Source: Candidatus Obscuribacterales bacterium
Lineage (GTDB): Bacteria; Cyanobacteriota; Vampirovibrionia; Obscuribacterales; Obscuribacteraceae
Direction: 5' to 3'
NCBI GenBank assembly: GCA_949127735.1
Contig: CASBPX010000052.1
Coordinates: 1 to 38,298, forward strand
DNA: 38,298 bases
Positions 22,332 to 31,309 of this stretch are shown piece after piece; the stretch's first letter is position 1; each line of letters starts with the position of its first letter. The notes below the pieces were generated by a model. It made no database searches. It had not been told where the DNA came from and saw only the letters and a list, made by a program, of their open reading frames with translations. The position numbers were made by a program, and so were the translations under genes.

Positions 22332-23321
22332 ATGAATGCAGATGGAAAGAAGAATAATAATATTAGTGCCAGCCCTGTAGATGTCGAGGTAGTGGCACTT
22401 AAAAACGTGGAAAAGCCGCATGAAAATAACGGCGATTCAAGCAAAGTTAAAAAGTTGCCGATTAGTAAAGCCGAAAACAAAATCACGGCGGCTGATCTGG
22501 TGCGCGTTAACACACAGAAGGGCCTGCGCACTTTACTGGCAGCAAAAGAAATCAGAATCAAAGATCTGCTCACTGATTTAGAGTACGAAGAAGAACTGGA
22601 GAAATTGCAGGTAGAGCTGGTCAAATTGCAGCGTTGGGTGCAAGAGAAAGGTCTTCGCATCGCCATTCTTATGGAAGGTCGAGACGCTGCCGGAAAAGGC
22701 GGAACGATCAGACGTTTCACTGAGCATCTTAACCCGCGCTCTATGCGTGTAGTAGCGCTGCCTAAGCCAACACACGAAGAATCTGGCCAGTGGTATTTTC
22801 AGCGCTACACACTGCAGTTGCCGAATGCCGGTGAGATCGTTTTCTTCGATCGCAGCTGGTACAACCGGGCCGTGGTTGAACCTGTCAATGGCTTTTGCAC
22901 TAAGTTGGAATACCAAAGATTTATTCAGCAAGTGCCGGAATTTGAGCACATGCTCTATGAAGATGGTGTGATTATCATCAAATTCTGGTTTTCAATTTCA
23001 AAAGACGAACAGAAAAAACGCTTTGAATCAAGGCGCACAAATCCGCTTAAGCAGTGGAAGCTGAGCCCAATTGATGATCAGGCCCAAGAACTCTGGCGAG
23101 AATACACAACTCACAAAGAAGAAATGTTCAGCCGCACGCACATGTCTTACAGCCCGTGGATCGTGGTCAGAGCTAACGACAAGCGCATGGCACGACTAGA
23201 GAGCATTCGTTATGTTTTGAGTTTGCTCGACTATGAGGGAAAAGCGGAAGCCAGGGTACGACTTTATCCGGATCCCAATATCGTCAGCCGCTTTCACCGC
23301 AAGAGCGGCAATATTGATTGA
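22332..23321 (+). CDS. ppk2: Polyphosphate kinase 2 (class I PPK2)
   Basis: A 329-residue protein with Walker A GRDAAGKGG (116-124), GQWYFQRY, Walker B FFDRSWYNR (171-179), FWFSISKDEQKKRFESRRTN of the lid region and SPWIVVRANDKRMARLESIR near the end. PPK2 uses polyphosphate to phosphorylate nucleoside diphosphates (or the reverse). One PPK2 domain marks class I or II; the length and sequence favour the class I single-domain type. A polar extension of about 70 residues precedes the domain. Ribosome site is weak (GGGG about 12 bases before ATG). The 76-base divergent region upstream holds GTTAACAC (22283-22290), also found in the PiT upstream dyad. Confidence 0.94.
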   Translation: MNADGKKNNNISASPVDVEVVALKNVEKPHENNGDSSKVKKLPISKAENKITAADLVRVNTQKGLRTLLAAKEIRIKDLLTDLEYEEELEKLQVELVKLQRWVQEKGLRIAILMEGRDAAGKGGTIRRFTEHLNPRSMRVVALPKPTHEESGQWYFQRYTLQLPNAGEIVFFDRSWYNRAVVEPVNGFCTKLEYQRFIQQVPEFEHMLYEDGVIIIKFWFSISKDEQKKRFESRRTNPLKQWKLSPIDDQAQELWREYTTHKEEMFSRTHMSYSPWIVVRANDKRMARLESIRYVLSLLDYEGKAEARVRLYPDPNIVSRFHRKSGNID

Positions 23322-23410
23322 AAGTTAACCTGCCTGCCTAATTGCCACTAATAAGCAAAACCCTCTAAGCTTTAACCTGCTAATTCTTCAAGAAACGGCT
23401 AGTCAAGTAC

Positions 23411-23434
23411 ATTTTGGCGCCCAAAATTTATACT
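23411..23434 (+). promoter_or_regulatory. Operator-like dyad and -10 of the SWIM-MoxR-VWA operon
   Basis: ATTTTGG-CGC-CCAAAAT (23411-23427) is a perfect 7-base inverted repeat, overlapping the region where a -35 would lie. TATACT (23429-23434) follows. The predicted transcript start is at about 23441, only 1-2 bases before the ATG at 23443. No ribosome site is present, so the first gene may be read from a leaderless message. Confidence 0.5.
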
Positions 23435-23442
23435 CTATAGCA

Positions 23443-24801
23443 ATGACGTTTGAGTTCACCGCAGAGCAAGTCTTAGAACTTGCGCCTGACTCTGCCGCGG
23501 CCAAGGCCGGGCGCGACCTCAGCTCGCCTGGAAAATGGAAAAATTTGAGCAAAAGCTCAGATGACCGGGCCATTTGGGGCCAGTGCCAGGGCTCTGGTTC
23601 TTCGCCTTACCAGACCCGCGCAGATTTAAATGGCCCCGCATTCAAATGCAGTTGCCCCAGCCGCAAATTTCCTTGCAAGCATAGCCTCGCCCTGATGATG
23701 TTGTACGTGGCTCATGGGGAGCTTTTCGACCAGGCTGAAATACCATCATGGGTGGCAGAATGGTTAGCCACCAGAGGTAGCAAACAAAAACGCAAAGATG
23801 ACGTAGAGAAAAGTGCGGAGAAAACTCCAGAGCAATTAGACGAATTGCTTCAATCAAAAGATAAACGCAAACAAGACAGGCTGAGCAAAATACAAGCAGG
23901 AATCGAAGAGCTCGAACTTTTCGTCATCGATTTGATGCGACAGGGCATTGGCTCTGTGAAAAAACAACCTTTTGTATTTTGGAAAAACCGTGCCGCCCGC
24001 CTCGTTGACGCTCAAGCACCAGGTTTAGCGCGGCTGGTGAGTGAATGTGCTGAAATTTGCGCCCGTACCAGCGACTGGGAAGACGCATTAATTGACAAAC
24101 TCTCTACTATCAATTTGATTTGTCGCACTTTTCTCAAAATGGATAAGCTATCACCTGAGCTCAAAGCCGATGTGCTGACGGCTATTGGCATCAATCAAAG
24201 TCAAGATGAACTTCTGGCCGGAGCCGGTCAAAGCGTAGACGACTTCTGGCTAGTCGTGGGGCAATACAACTACACTCAAGATCGACTGCGGGTGCAAAAA
24301 AGCTGGCTCTGGGGAAAAAAGGGACAGTCGGCGCTGGTTCTCAGTTTTGCCCACGGAAATGCCCCGTTTGATGTCATGCTAATTGCGGGTATTTTTTATC
24401 AAGCCGAATTAGTTTTCTATCAAGGGTCTCTTAAGCAACGCGCCTTGATTAAGACAAAGAATAGCGAACCAGCTATGGCTCCATATCTTGAAGGTTCTTC
24501 AGTGGCTCTGGCTCTAACAAGCTACGCTGAAGCTTTAGCCAAAACACCGTGGCTTGATACCATGCCTTTACTGCTGCAAAAAGTGATACCACATAAAACC
24601 AAAGACGGGAAATGGTGGTTAATTGATCAAGAAAAATCTGGGCTTCCTCTTATTGCCCGCGACGAAGTTGGCTGGCAGCTTACCAGCTATTCAGGCGGCG
24701 AGCCGCTCTCGCTCTTTGGCGAGTGGAATGGCACCACACTTAAACCGCTCTCGGCTTTTAAAAACGGCAATTATTTGAAATTGCAGACGGTGGAAGTGTG
24801 A
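23443..24801 (+). CDS. SWIM zinc-finger protein
   Basis: A 452-residue protein with a SWIM motif near the N-terminus: FKCSCPSRKFPCKHSLALMM, with zinc ligands C69, C71, C78 and H80. SWIM domains bind DNA or proteins. A charged Lys/Glu stretch follows (about 110-150), then a mostly helical region without known motifs. It is the first gene of a five-gene unit and overlaps the next by the TGATGA junction. The combination SWIM protein, DUF5691, MoxR, DUF5682 and VWA is, from my recollection of bacterial genomes, a recurring gene set; its role is not known to me. It is likely the nucleic-acid or substrate-recognition part. Confidence 0.85.
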   Translation: MTFEFTAEQVLELAPDSAAAKAGRDLSSPGKWKNLSKSSDDRAIWGQCQGSGSSPYQTRADLNGPAFKCSCPSRKFPCKHSLALMMLYVAHGELFDQAEIPSWVAEWLATRGSKQKRKDDVEKSAEKTPEQLDELLQSKDKRKQDRLSKIQAGIEELELFVIDLMRQGIGSVKKQPFVFWKNRAARLVDAQAPGLARLVSECAEICARTSDWEDALIDKLSTINLICRTFLKMDKLSPELKADVLTAIGINQSQDELLAGAGQSVDDFWLVVGQYNYTQDRLRVQKSWLWGKKGQSALVLSFAHGNAPFDVMLIAGIFYQAELVFYQGSLKQRALIKTKNSEPAMAPYLEGSSVALALTSYAEALAKTPWLDTMPLLLQKVIPHKTKDGKWWLIDQEKSGLPLIARDEVGWQLTSYSGGEPLSLFGEWNGTTLKPLSAFKNGNYLKLQTVEV

Positions 24802-26417
24802 TGAGACAAGCAAAAAATCCCTTTCATGAATTAACCGAAACGGCCATACTGGGCACAGATCGAAAACCGCTCAGCGCCATTCTTGCAGGAGGTGATCTTG
24901 GCTGCACCATTGCCGCATTAGGCGAGCGAGAACTTCCCCAAGAACGTCTATTAATCGATCAATTAACGGCTATCAGCATTGCTAAAAAGGCGGGTGTAGT
25001 GCCAGGCAGTTTTACATGCGATCTATGGGTCTGTCCACGAGAAACTCGACATAAAGTCAGTGAAAGGTCACTGTCTTTATTAATTCAAGTGTTGACACTG
25101 GAAGCAAAAGGCAGTGAGCTGAAGCATTTCAAAATCATTTCAGAATGGCTCGAATTATGTGACAAAGCCCAGCAGCGAATGCCTGAAGAGTTTGTGCCGC
25201 GACTCTTAGACTGGGGAAGAAGCTTAATTGAAATGCACCAGTTAATTGGCCTTTGTTGTGGCCAACATTTTGACTGGCTTTTAAGTTTAAATGAAGACTG
25301 GCGCCTGACTTACACTGGTAAACAAAGCGTCGACAAGCAAGATCTAATTCAAACTTTTGAGATTGGTGAACAAAAAGATCGATTGCAAGCTTTTGCATCA
25401 ATGCGTTCTCTCTGGCCTGAAGAAGCCCTCATATTGCTGGCAAACTCTTTTGAAAAGGAATCATTTGAAAATAAAGCAGCATTCTTAAAAGTGTTGAGCA
25501 AAAAGCTTCAGCTTTCTGATGAACCTTTTCTCGAAAACACGCTGAAAGACAGGCGCAAAGAAGTGCGTGCCCAAGCGGCTACAGCGCTGGGAGCAATATC
25601 TGGCTCTCGCCTGCAAAAAAGAATGATTGCGCGAGCAAATCAGTATCTCTCATTCGAAAATAACAAACTAGCAGTCAATCTACCTGAAGAATTAGACGAT
25701 TCAATGTTGCGCGATGGAATCGTCGAAAACTCACCATTTTATCTTGACTCCCGCATTGGTATAAAAGCGAACTGGCTCTGCCAGATCCTGAGTTTAGTTC
25801 CGCCTTCGCACTTTGAGCAAAAATTTGGCCTGAACGCTAGCGAACTGCTGGAAGCAGCCCTGGCCAACCGCGAATGGTCACTGGTTCTTTCGCTGGCTTT
25901 GATGGCGGCAGCGGCTAGGTTTGGTGGAGAAATGCAACAGGCTCTATTAAAACGTGAAGATCTAAATATTACTGATTCGCAAGCGGGGTTAGCCCTACTA
26001 AAAGCCTTGCCGCAAGAGCATCTGGAAAATTTGATTTTGCAAAAATTGCCTAGCTGGTCGCAAGCACGCGACAGCATCAAAGCTGCTCCCAGACTTGATT
26101 TATGGTACTACCTTGAACAAGTCGATTTTAACTGGAGCGAAAGATTTACTCGCGAAATAATCAAATTTATCATCAAAGAGAGCCGCGAAAAGGTGCCGGT
26201 CTTTGGCCACACTTTCTACAGCAACGCCAGCAACTTTGCCCTGCGCATGCATATTGTCGCTGGTGAGCTGATTGACCAAATTAACGTCGATGCTGATACC
26301 GCCGACATTTACCGCCGCAACGCGCTAGAGCGCATGACCGATACGGTCAAATTACGCTACGATATTTTTCAATCGTTTAATAATATCGATAATCAACAGA
26401 AGGGGCCCACTCCATGA
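24801..26417 (+). CDS. DUF5691-like helical repeat protein
   Basis: A 538-residue soluble protein from ATG 24801, whose first base is the last base of the SWIM gene stop (TGATGA); GTG at 24798 is an alternative start. It begins with NPFHELTETAILGTDRKPL, which I associate with DUF5691. The rest is helical, with HEAT-like units such as DRRKEVRAQAATALGAISGS in residues about 250-275. No catalytic motif is visible. It probably acts as a scaffold in the MoxR-VWA unit. The stop overlaps the ATG of the MoxR gene (ATGA), so translation is coupled. The family name rests on gene order and recollection, so is less certain than the gene itself. Confidence 0.78.
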   Translation: MRQAKNPFHELTETAILGTDRKPLSAILAGGDLGCTIAALGERELPQERLLIDQLTAISIAKKAGVVPGSFTCDLWVCPRETRHKVSERSLSLLIQVLTLEAKGSELKHFKIISEWLELCDKAQQRMPEEFVPRLLDWGRSLIEMHQLIGLCCGQHFDWLLSLNEDWRLTYTGKQSVDKQDLIQTFEIGEQKDRLQAFASMRSLWPEEALILLANSFEKESFENKAAFLKVLSKKLQLSDEPFLENTLKDRRKEVRAQAATALGAISGSRLQKRMIARANQYLSFENNKLAVNLPEELDDSMLRDGIVENSPFYLDSRIGIKANWLCQILSLVPPSHFEQKFGLNASELLEAALANREWSLVLSLALMAAAARFGGEMQQALLKREDLNITDSQAGLALLKALPQEHLENLILQKLPSWSQARDSIKAAPRLDLWYYLEQVDFNWSERFTREIIKFIIKESREKVPVFGHTFYSNASNFALRMHIVAGELIDQINVDADTADIYRRNALERMTDTVKLRYDIFQSFNNIDNQQKGPTP

Positions 26418-27505
26418 CCGAAACACTGGCTCAAGTATTGCGTGAACACGCTGAGACGCAGTATGCGCACGAGCTGTCTGCGCTGGCTGAAATAGACAAG
26501 AGACAAAGGCCACCAAGTTGGAAGTTGTCACCGTGGGCGGTGATGCAATATTTGATGGGCGGCACTCTGGAAAACGGTTTTGAAATCACGCCCAAATATA
26601 TCGGCAACAGACGCATTATTGAAATTGCCATTGCCACGCTAACCACTGACCGCGCTCTTTTGCTTTTAGGAGTGCCCGGTACGGCTAAAACCTGGGTATC
26701 AGAGCATTTGTCGGCAGCAATCAGTCTAGATTCTACGCTGCTGGTTCAGGGTACTGCGGGTATGGCTGAAGAACAGATTCGCTATGGTTGGAATTATGCC
26801 CGACTGATTGCTGACGGCCCTTCAATCAACGCTCTTGTTTCCAGCCCGGTGATGCAAGCCATGCGTCACGGCAAAATTGCCCGCATAGAAGAATTGACGC
26901 GCATACCAGCCGACGTGCAAGATTCACTAATAACTATACTGTCAGAAAAGACCCTGCCGATTCCTGAACTTGGTGACGAAGTTCAAGCGGTCAAGGGCTT
27001 CAATGTCATTGCCACTGCCAACGACAGAGATAAAGGTGTCAACGATCTTTCCAGTGCTTTAAAAAGGCGCTTCAATACTGTGGTCTTGCCGGTACCGGCC
27101 AGCATTGAAGAGGAAGTAGATATTGTGGCAAGACGTACAGAGGCCTTAGGTAGGGCTCTGGAGTTACCGGCCGAACCACCAGCTCTGGAAGAAATAAGAA
27201 GAGTGGTAACTATCTTTAGAGAGCTTCGCAACGGCACCACCCTTGATGGCAAAAATAAGCTTAAGTCTCCCAGCGGTAGCCTGAGTACTGCAGAAGCGAT
27301 TTCAGTCATCAATAACGGCCTGGCATTAGCCGGTCATTTTGGTGACGGCATTATTAAAGCCGAAGACATGGCCTCAAGCATTGTCGGTGCCGTGATAAAA
27401 GATCCGGTACAAGACGCGGTAGTATTTCGTGAATATCTAGAAACTGTAGTGAAAGAAAGAGAAGGTTGGAAAGACTTCTACCGCGCTTTGCGCAATATCT
27501 CCTGA
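26414..27505 (+). CDS. MoxR-type AAA+ ATPase
   Basis: A 363-residue AAA+ protein with Walker A GVPGTAKT (86-93), Walker B ending in IARIEEL (155-161), where Glu-Glu replaces the usual Asp-Glu, sensor 1 ATAND (200-204), and arginine-finger region LKRRF (216-220). MoxR ATPases form hexamers that remodel or activate partner proteins, usually together with a VWA protein encoded nearby (as in RavA-ViaA or CoxD-CoxE). The VWA partner here is two genes downstream. It overlaps the previous gene by 4 bases, and the next gene's ATG follows its TGA directly. ATP hydrolysis is expected despite the Glu-Glu variant. Confidence 0.92.
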   Translation: MTETLAQVLREHAETQYAHELSALAEIDKRQRPPSWKLSPWAVMQYLMGGTLENGFEITPKYIGNRRIIEIAIATLTTDRALLLLGVPGTAKTWVSEHLSAAISLDSTLLVQGTAGMAEEQIRYGWNYARLIADGPSINALVSSPVMQAMRHGKIARIEELTRIPADVQDSLITILSEKTLPIPELGDEVQAVKGFNVIATANDRDKGVNDLSSALKRRFNTVVLPVPASIEEEVDIVARRTEALGRALELPAEPPALEEIRRVVTIFRELRNGTTLDGKNKLKSPSGSLSTAEAISVINNGLALAGHFGDGIIKAEDMASSIVGAVIKDPVQDAVVFREYLETVVKEREGWKDFYRALRNIS

Positions 27506-30055
27506 ATGGCCGAGACAAAGATATTCGGCATCAGGCATCATGGGCCAGGATCGGCTCACAGTCTTGTTGCGGCCTTACATCAGTTTAAACCTGATTGTGT
27601 TTTAATTGAAGGGCCGCCTGAAGGCAATAGCATTTTGCCACTGGTGGCGGAAGCAGGCATGTCACCACCTGTAGCACTACTTATATATGCTCAAGATAAT
27701 CCCAGGCAAGCCAGTTATTACCCTTTTGCGGAATTTTCGCCTGAATGGCAAGCAATCAAATATGCCGTCACTAGCGGCATCTCCTGCCGCTTTATGGATT
27801 TGCCTCAAAGTCACTGGCTGGCTCTGAATACTGCCCGACTAAAAAAAATGCAGGCCACTGGTATTGTCGCCCCGGCACAGCCAGAAGATTTTCAGTTAAG
27901 GCCCTCTATTGAAGCACCAGGTGAACTTGAAGAGGCTAACAGGGAAACTACAGAGCATCAAGAAATAATTGATCACCTTCAGGCAGCAGACAATCAAGAT
28001 CTTAAAGATTTACTTGCCGAACAAGAACAGGAGCAAATACTAAAACAGCGGCAAGAGCTGAGAGAACGCATTAAGGCAGACCCTATAGGCGCCCTGGCAG
28101 AAGCTGCTGGTTTCAGTGATGGAGAGCGCTGGTGGGAGCAAATAGTAGAACAGCGCGCTGCCAAAAGCGACAGTGCGGTTGACCATTCTGTTTTCGACGC
28201 CATTGCCGAAGCCATGCAAGTATTGCGATTAGAACTGGCATCAGAAGAGGATCCTGATGCTCGCGCCAAGACTGCCAAACTAGAAGTTTCTGATGATGGC
28301 AGCGAACGTATTATTTTTGACGAAGACATAATTATGGAACCGCTACGCGAAGCGCACATGCGCCAGACCATGCGCTCTGCTGCAAAAGAATTCAACAGAG
28401 TGGCTGTAGTCTGCGGCGCGTGGCATACACCGGCCCTGCTTAATATGCCGCCTGCCAAAGAAGACAGCGCACTGCTAAAAGGTTTGCCCAAGCAAAAAGT
28501 AGATGCCACCTGGATACCCTGGACCCACGGTCGTCTCTCATTTGCCAGCGGCTATGGTGCCGGAGTGCACTCACCTGGATGGTATCAACACATTTTCAAT
28601 AATCGAGAAAATCCGGTCTTGACCTGGTTAGTTAAGGTGGCGCAGCTTTTGCGTGATGAAGATCTTGATGCTTCATCAGCTCAAGTTATCGACACCTTAC
28701 GACTGGTTGAAGCAGTTTCAGCCATGCGAGAGCTTGCTCATCCAGGCCTGGACGAACTGAATGAAGCCATTATTACAGTGCTGTGCAACGGCAATAACAC
28801 TCCTCTGGCTTTGATTCGCAAAAAGCTCATAGTGGGTGAGAGCCTCGGGCAAGTACCCGAAAATACACCAGGCACGCCCCTTGAGCGTGACCTCAATCAG
28901 CTGCAAAGTAAATTGCGCATGAAGCCTGAACCAATTGCGAAAATTCTCGAACTTGACTTGCGCAAACCGCTTGATCTAAGTCGCAGCGAACTTTTAAATC
29001 GCTTGCTGATTCTTGATATCGACTGGGCAGAAAAGCAATATATTCGCGGCAAAAGCGGTACTTTTCACGAAAACTGGGACCTCGAATGGTATCCGGAATT
29101 AAGCATCAGATTAATAGAAGCCGGCATCTGGGGCCGAACTATTGAACAAGCTGCTGCAGCTCGGGCAGCCGATGTGGCCAGCAGAACCAATAGCCTGGCT
29201 ACCCTTGTAGATTTACTCGAAAAAATCTTGGAAGCCGATTTGCCAGACGCCCTCAATCAGGTAATGACTCGTATCAATAGCGAAGCGGCCATGGCCGGTG
29301 ATGTGATTGAGTTGATGAAAGCAATTCCTACATTGGCTCGTGTAGTGCGCTATGGTAATGTCAGAGGCACCGATATTGGTGCGGTTAAATCGATCATTGA
29401 CGGCTTAATCACTCGCGTCTTAATTGGTCTACCGGCGGCCAGCCAGTCACTAGATGACGATGCTGCCGATTCGTTGCAAGCATTAATTACTGAAGTAAAC
29501 GCCGCTTTGCTTTTACTAAATTCTGCTGAAGATCTGAAAGCTTATCGCAGCGTGCTGGCAAAACTGGCTGAAGATGCCGGTCTGCATGGCCACATCAGCG
29601 GCAAAGCGACCAGGCTTTTGTTCGAAGGGCGCACACTTGACGAACTAGCGGCAGCACGCATGATGCAATTTGCACTTTCTCGAGGTTCTGAACCACTCTA
29701 TGCTGGCAAGTGGCTGGAAGGCTTTCTCTCTGGCAGCGCACTGGTATTGATACATGATAGTCGCCTCTGGCAGCTGCTAGACAGTTGGCTATTGGGCCTC
29801 AATCAGGAAAGTTTTTCAGAATTATTGCCTCTGTTACGGCGCACATTTTCAACATTTACCAGCCCAGAGCGTCGCCAGATTGGCGAGCGTGTAAGAGACA
29901 CACAGCCTGTTGCCGGTGAAATAATGCTGACGGAAGAAATAGAAGACAACCTCAATCTTGAACGCATTCGTCCGCCACTAAATATGGTGCGCTTTCTACT
30001 TGGTCTTGAACCGCTTCCTGAAGCTGGAAAAGATGGCAAAGGTGGTTCTGAGTGA
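27506..30055 (+). CDS. DUF5682-like protein (large, possible hydrolase fold at N-terminus)
   Basis: An 849-residue cytosolic protein. It starts with IFGIRHHGPGSAHSL (H11, H12) and VLIEGPPEG (Glu35). These motifs are typical of DUF5682 as I recall it, and resemble the His/Glu motifs of TraB/EreA-type proteins, which suggests a metal-dependent or esterase-like active site; this is not proven. WHTPALLNMPP near residue 310 may be a further active-site piece. A long Gln/Glu coiled region (about 130-210) splits the N-terminal domain, and the C-terminal 450 residues are helical. It starts right after the MoxR stop and its stop overlaps the start of the VWA gene, so it belongs to one complex or pathway with them. 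It may be the effector remodelled by MoxR. Confidence 0.78.
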   Translation: MAETKIFGIRHHGPGSAHSLVAALHQFKPDCVLIEGPPEGNSILPLVAEAGMSPPVALLIYAQDNPRQASYYPFAEFSPEWQAIKYAVTSGISCRFMDLPQSHWLALNTARLKKMQATGIVAPAQPEDFQLRPSIEAPGELEEANRETTEHQEIIDHLQAADNQDLKDLLAEQEQEQILKQRQELRERIKADPIGALAEAAGFSDGERWWEQIVEQRAAKSDSAVDHSVFDAIAEAMQVLRLELASEEDPDARAKTAKLEVSDDGSERIIFDEDIIMEPLREAHMRQTMRSAAKEFNRVAVVCGAWHTPALLNMPPAKEDSALLKGLPKQKVDATWIPWTHGRLSFASGYGAGVHSPGWYQHIFNNRENPVLTWLVKVAQLLRDEDLDASSAQVIDTLRLVEAVSAMRELAHPGLDELNEAIITVLCNGNNTPLALIRKKLIVGESLGQVPENTPGTPLERDLNQLQSKLRMKPEPIAKILELDLRKPLDLSRSELLNRLLILDIDWAEKQYIRGKSGTFHENWDLEWYPELSIRLIEAGIWGRTIEQAAAARAADVASRTNSLATLVDLLEKILEADLPDALNQVMTRINSEAAMAGDVIELMKAIPTLARVVRYGNVRGTDIGAVKSIIDGLITRVLIGLPAASQSLDDDAADSLQALITEVNAALLLLNSAEDLKAYRSVLAKLAEDAGLHGHISGKATRLLFEGRTLDELAAARMMQFALSRGSEPLYAGKWLEGFLSGSALVLIHDSRLWQLLDSWLLGLNQESFSELLPLLRRTFSTFTSPERRQIGERVRDTQPVAGEIMLTEEIEDNLNLERIRPPLNMVRFLLGLEPLPEAGKDGKGGSE

Positions 30056-31269
30056 GCGAGCAACTGGAACTGAAACCGGAACTGGAACTGGAACTGAAAC
30101 CGGAAGAAAGGCTGAGACGGTGGCGACTGCTGCTCGGAAGCCAGGATAGAGAAGGAATGCAACACACCCTTGCCGGTGAAGATGCCGCCATCGATGCTAC
30201 TTTATCCGCCCTGTACAATCCCCGCGAAGATGACGGTGGCGAAAGAGGCGCAGATCTGGGAGGCTCCAGCCCCAAAGTGGCGCGCTGGTTAGGAGATATT
30301 CGCAAATATTTCCCGTCTTCTGTTGTCACCATAATGCAAAAAGACGCCCTGGAAAAGCTCAATCTTAAACGCATGCTACTTGAACCAGAGCTTTTGTCGT
30401 CGATGGTGCCTGATGTCAATTTAGTGGCGACGCTTGCTGCCCTCGGTTCAGCCATGCCCAACAAAACCAGAGAGACCGCGCGCATGGTGGTGCGGCAAGT
30501 GGTAGACCAATTGATGGCTCGCCTGGCCAATCCTACCAGACAATCAATTATGGGCGCCGTCAATCGCTCGATGAAAAATTTCCGCCCCAGACACAATGAA
30601 ATCAACTGGGCCAGAACCATTCAAGTCAATCTTAAACACTATCAACCCAATCTAAAAACAATCATTCCACAAAGGTTAGTCGGCTATGGTCACAAACGCT
30701 CAAGCCTGAAAGACATAATTTTGCTTGTTGATCAAAGTGGTTCTATGGCCACTTCAGTTGTTTACTCGAGTATCTTTGCGGCGGTCCTGGCGTCGCTACC
30801 GGCACTTTCCACCAGAATGGTTGTCTTTGATACATCAGTTGTTGATTTAACCGAAAAACTGGCTGATCCGGTAGAAGTAATTTTTGGCACTCAGCTCGGT
30901 GGCGGCACCGACATCAATCGCGCCATAGCTTACGCACAAACTCTGGTGCGCAGACCAACCGATACGATCTTGATTTTAATCAGCGATCTATTTGAAGGCG
31001 GCAATGCCCAAGAAATGTTGAAGCGCGTTTACACACTGGTCAACTCTGGTGTAAAAGTTGTGGCCCTGCTGGCCTTAAACGATCAGGGCGCCCCGGCGTT
31101 TGATCACCATCACGCGGCACAATTTTGTGAAATGGGTATACCTGCTTTTGCTTGCACACCCGATAAATTTCCTGAACTAATGGCTGTAGCGATAAACAAA
31201 GGTGATGTATCAGCCTGGGCGGCAGGCCAGGGTATCGTCACCGCCCGTGGAGAAAAGACAAGTAGCTAA
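30052..31269 (+). CDS. VWA-domain protein (CoxE-like), MoxR partner
   Basis: A 405-residue protein. The C-terminal VWA domain has a full metal-ion site: DQSGS (227-231), Thr286 (GGGTD) and Asp312 (LISDLFEG). The N-terminal part is helical and charged. Translation starts with GTG at 30052, overlapping the DUF5682 stop by 4 bases. The first 20 codons are built from a short tandem repeat (ELKPELELELKPEE). VWA proteins of this type deliver substrates to MoxR ATPases. It is the last gene of the five-gene unit. Confidence 0.9.
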   Translation: MSEQLELKPELELELKPEERLRRWRLLLGSQDREGMQHTLAGEDAAIDATLSALYNPREDDGGERGADLGGSSPKVARWLGDIRKYFPSSVVTIMQKDALEKLNLKRMLLEPELLSSMVPDVNLVATLAALGSAMPNKTRETARMVVRQVVDQLMARLANPTRQSIMGAVNRSMKNFRPRHNEINWARTIQVNLKHYQPNLKTIIPQRLVGYGHKRSSLKDIILLVDQSGSMATSVVYSSIFAAVLASLPALSTRMVVFDTSVVDLTEKLADPVEVIFGTQLGGGTDINRAIAYAQTLVRRPTDTILILISDLFEGGNAQEMLKRVYTLVNSGVKVVALLALNDQGAPAFDHHHAAQFCEMGIPAFACTPDKFPELMAVAINKGDVSAWAAGQGIVTARGEKTSS

Positions 31270-31309
31270 ATCAGAACGCCAAGCTGCTAAATCAGATAAA
31301 CGCCAGGCT
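31265..31309. repeat. Imperfect tandem repeat at the end of the VWA gene
   Basis: GCTAAATCAGA-ACGCCAAGCT (31265-31285) is followed directly by GCTAAATCAGATAAACGCCAGGCT (31286-31309). The first copy includes the VWA stop codon; the second reaches the end of the convergent gene. No terminator hairpin is seen between the two convergent genes. Confidence 0.7.

Noticed and set aside
22262-22720. Minus-strand ORF of 152 codons opposite ppk2
   Set aside because: Overlaps the PPK2 N-terminal part and Walker A; composition is Ser/Phe/Leu shadow.
23325-23380. Two TTAACCTGC words (23325, 23372) as a Pho box for the SWIM operon
   Set aside because: They are 47 bases apart, far from the 11-base spacing, and lie 63 or more bases before a promoter with its own dyad.
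29952-30620. Minus-strand ORF of 222 codons across the DUF5682-VWA junction
   Set aside because: Ser-rich shadow of two well-supported genes; no motif or ribosome site.
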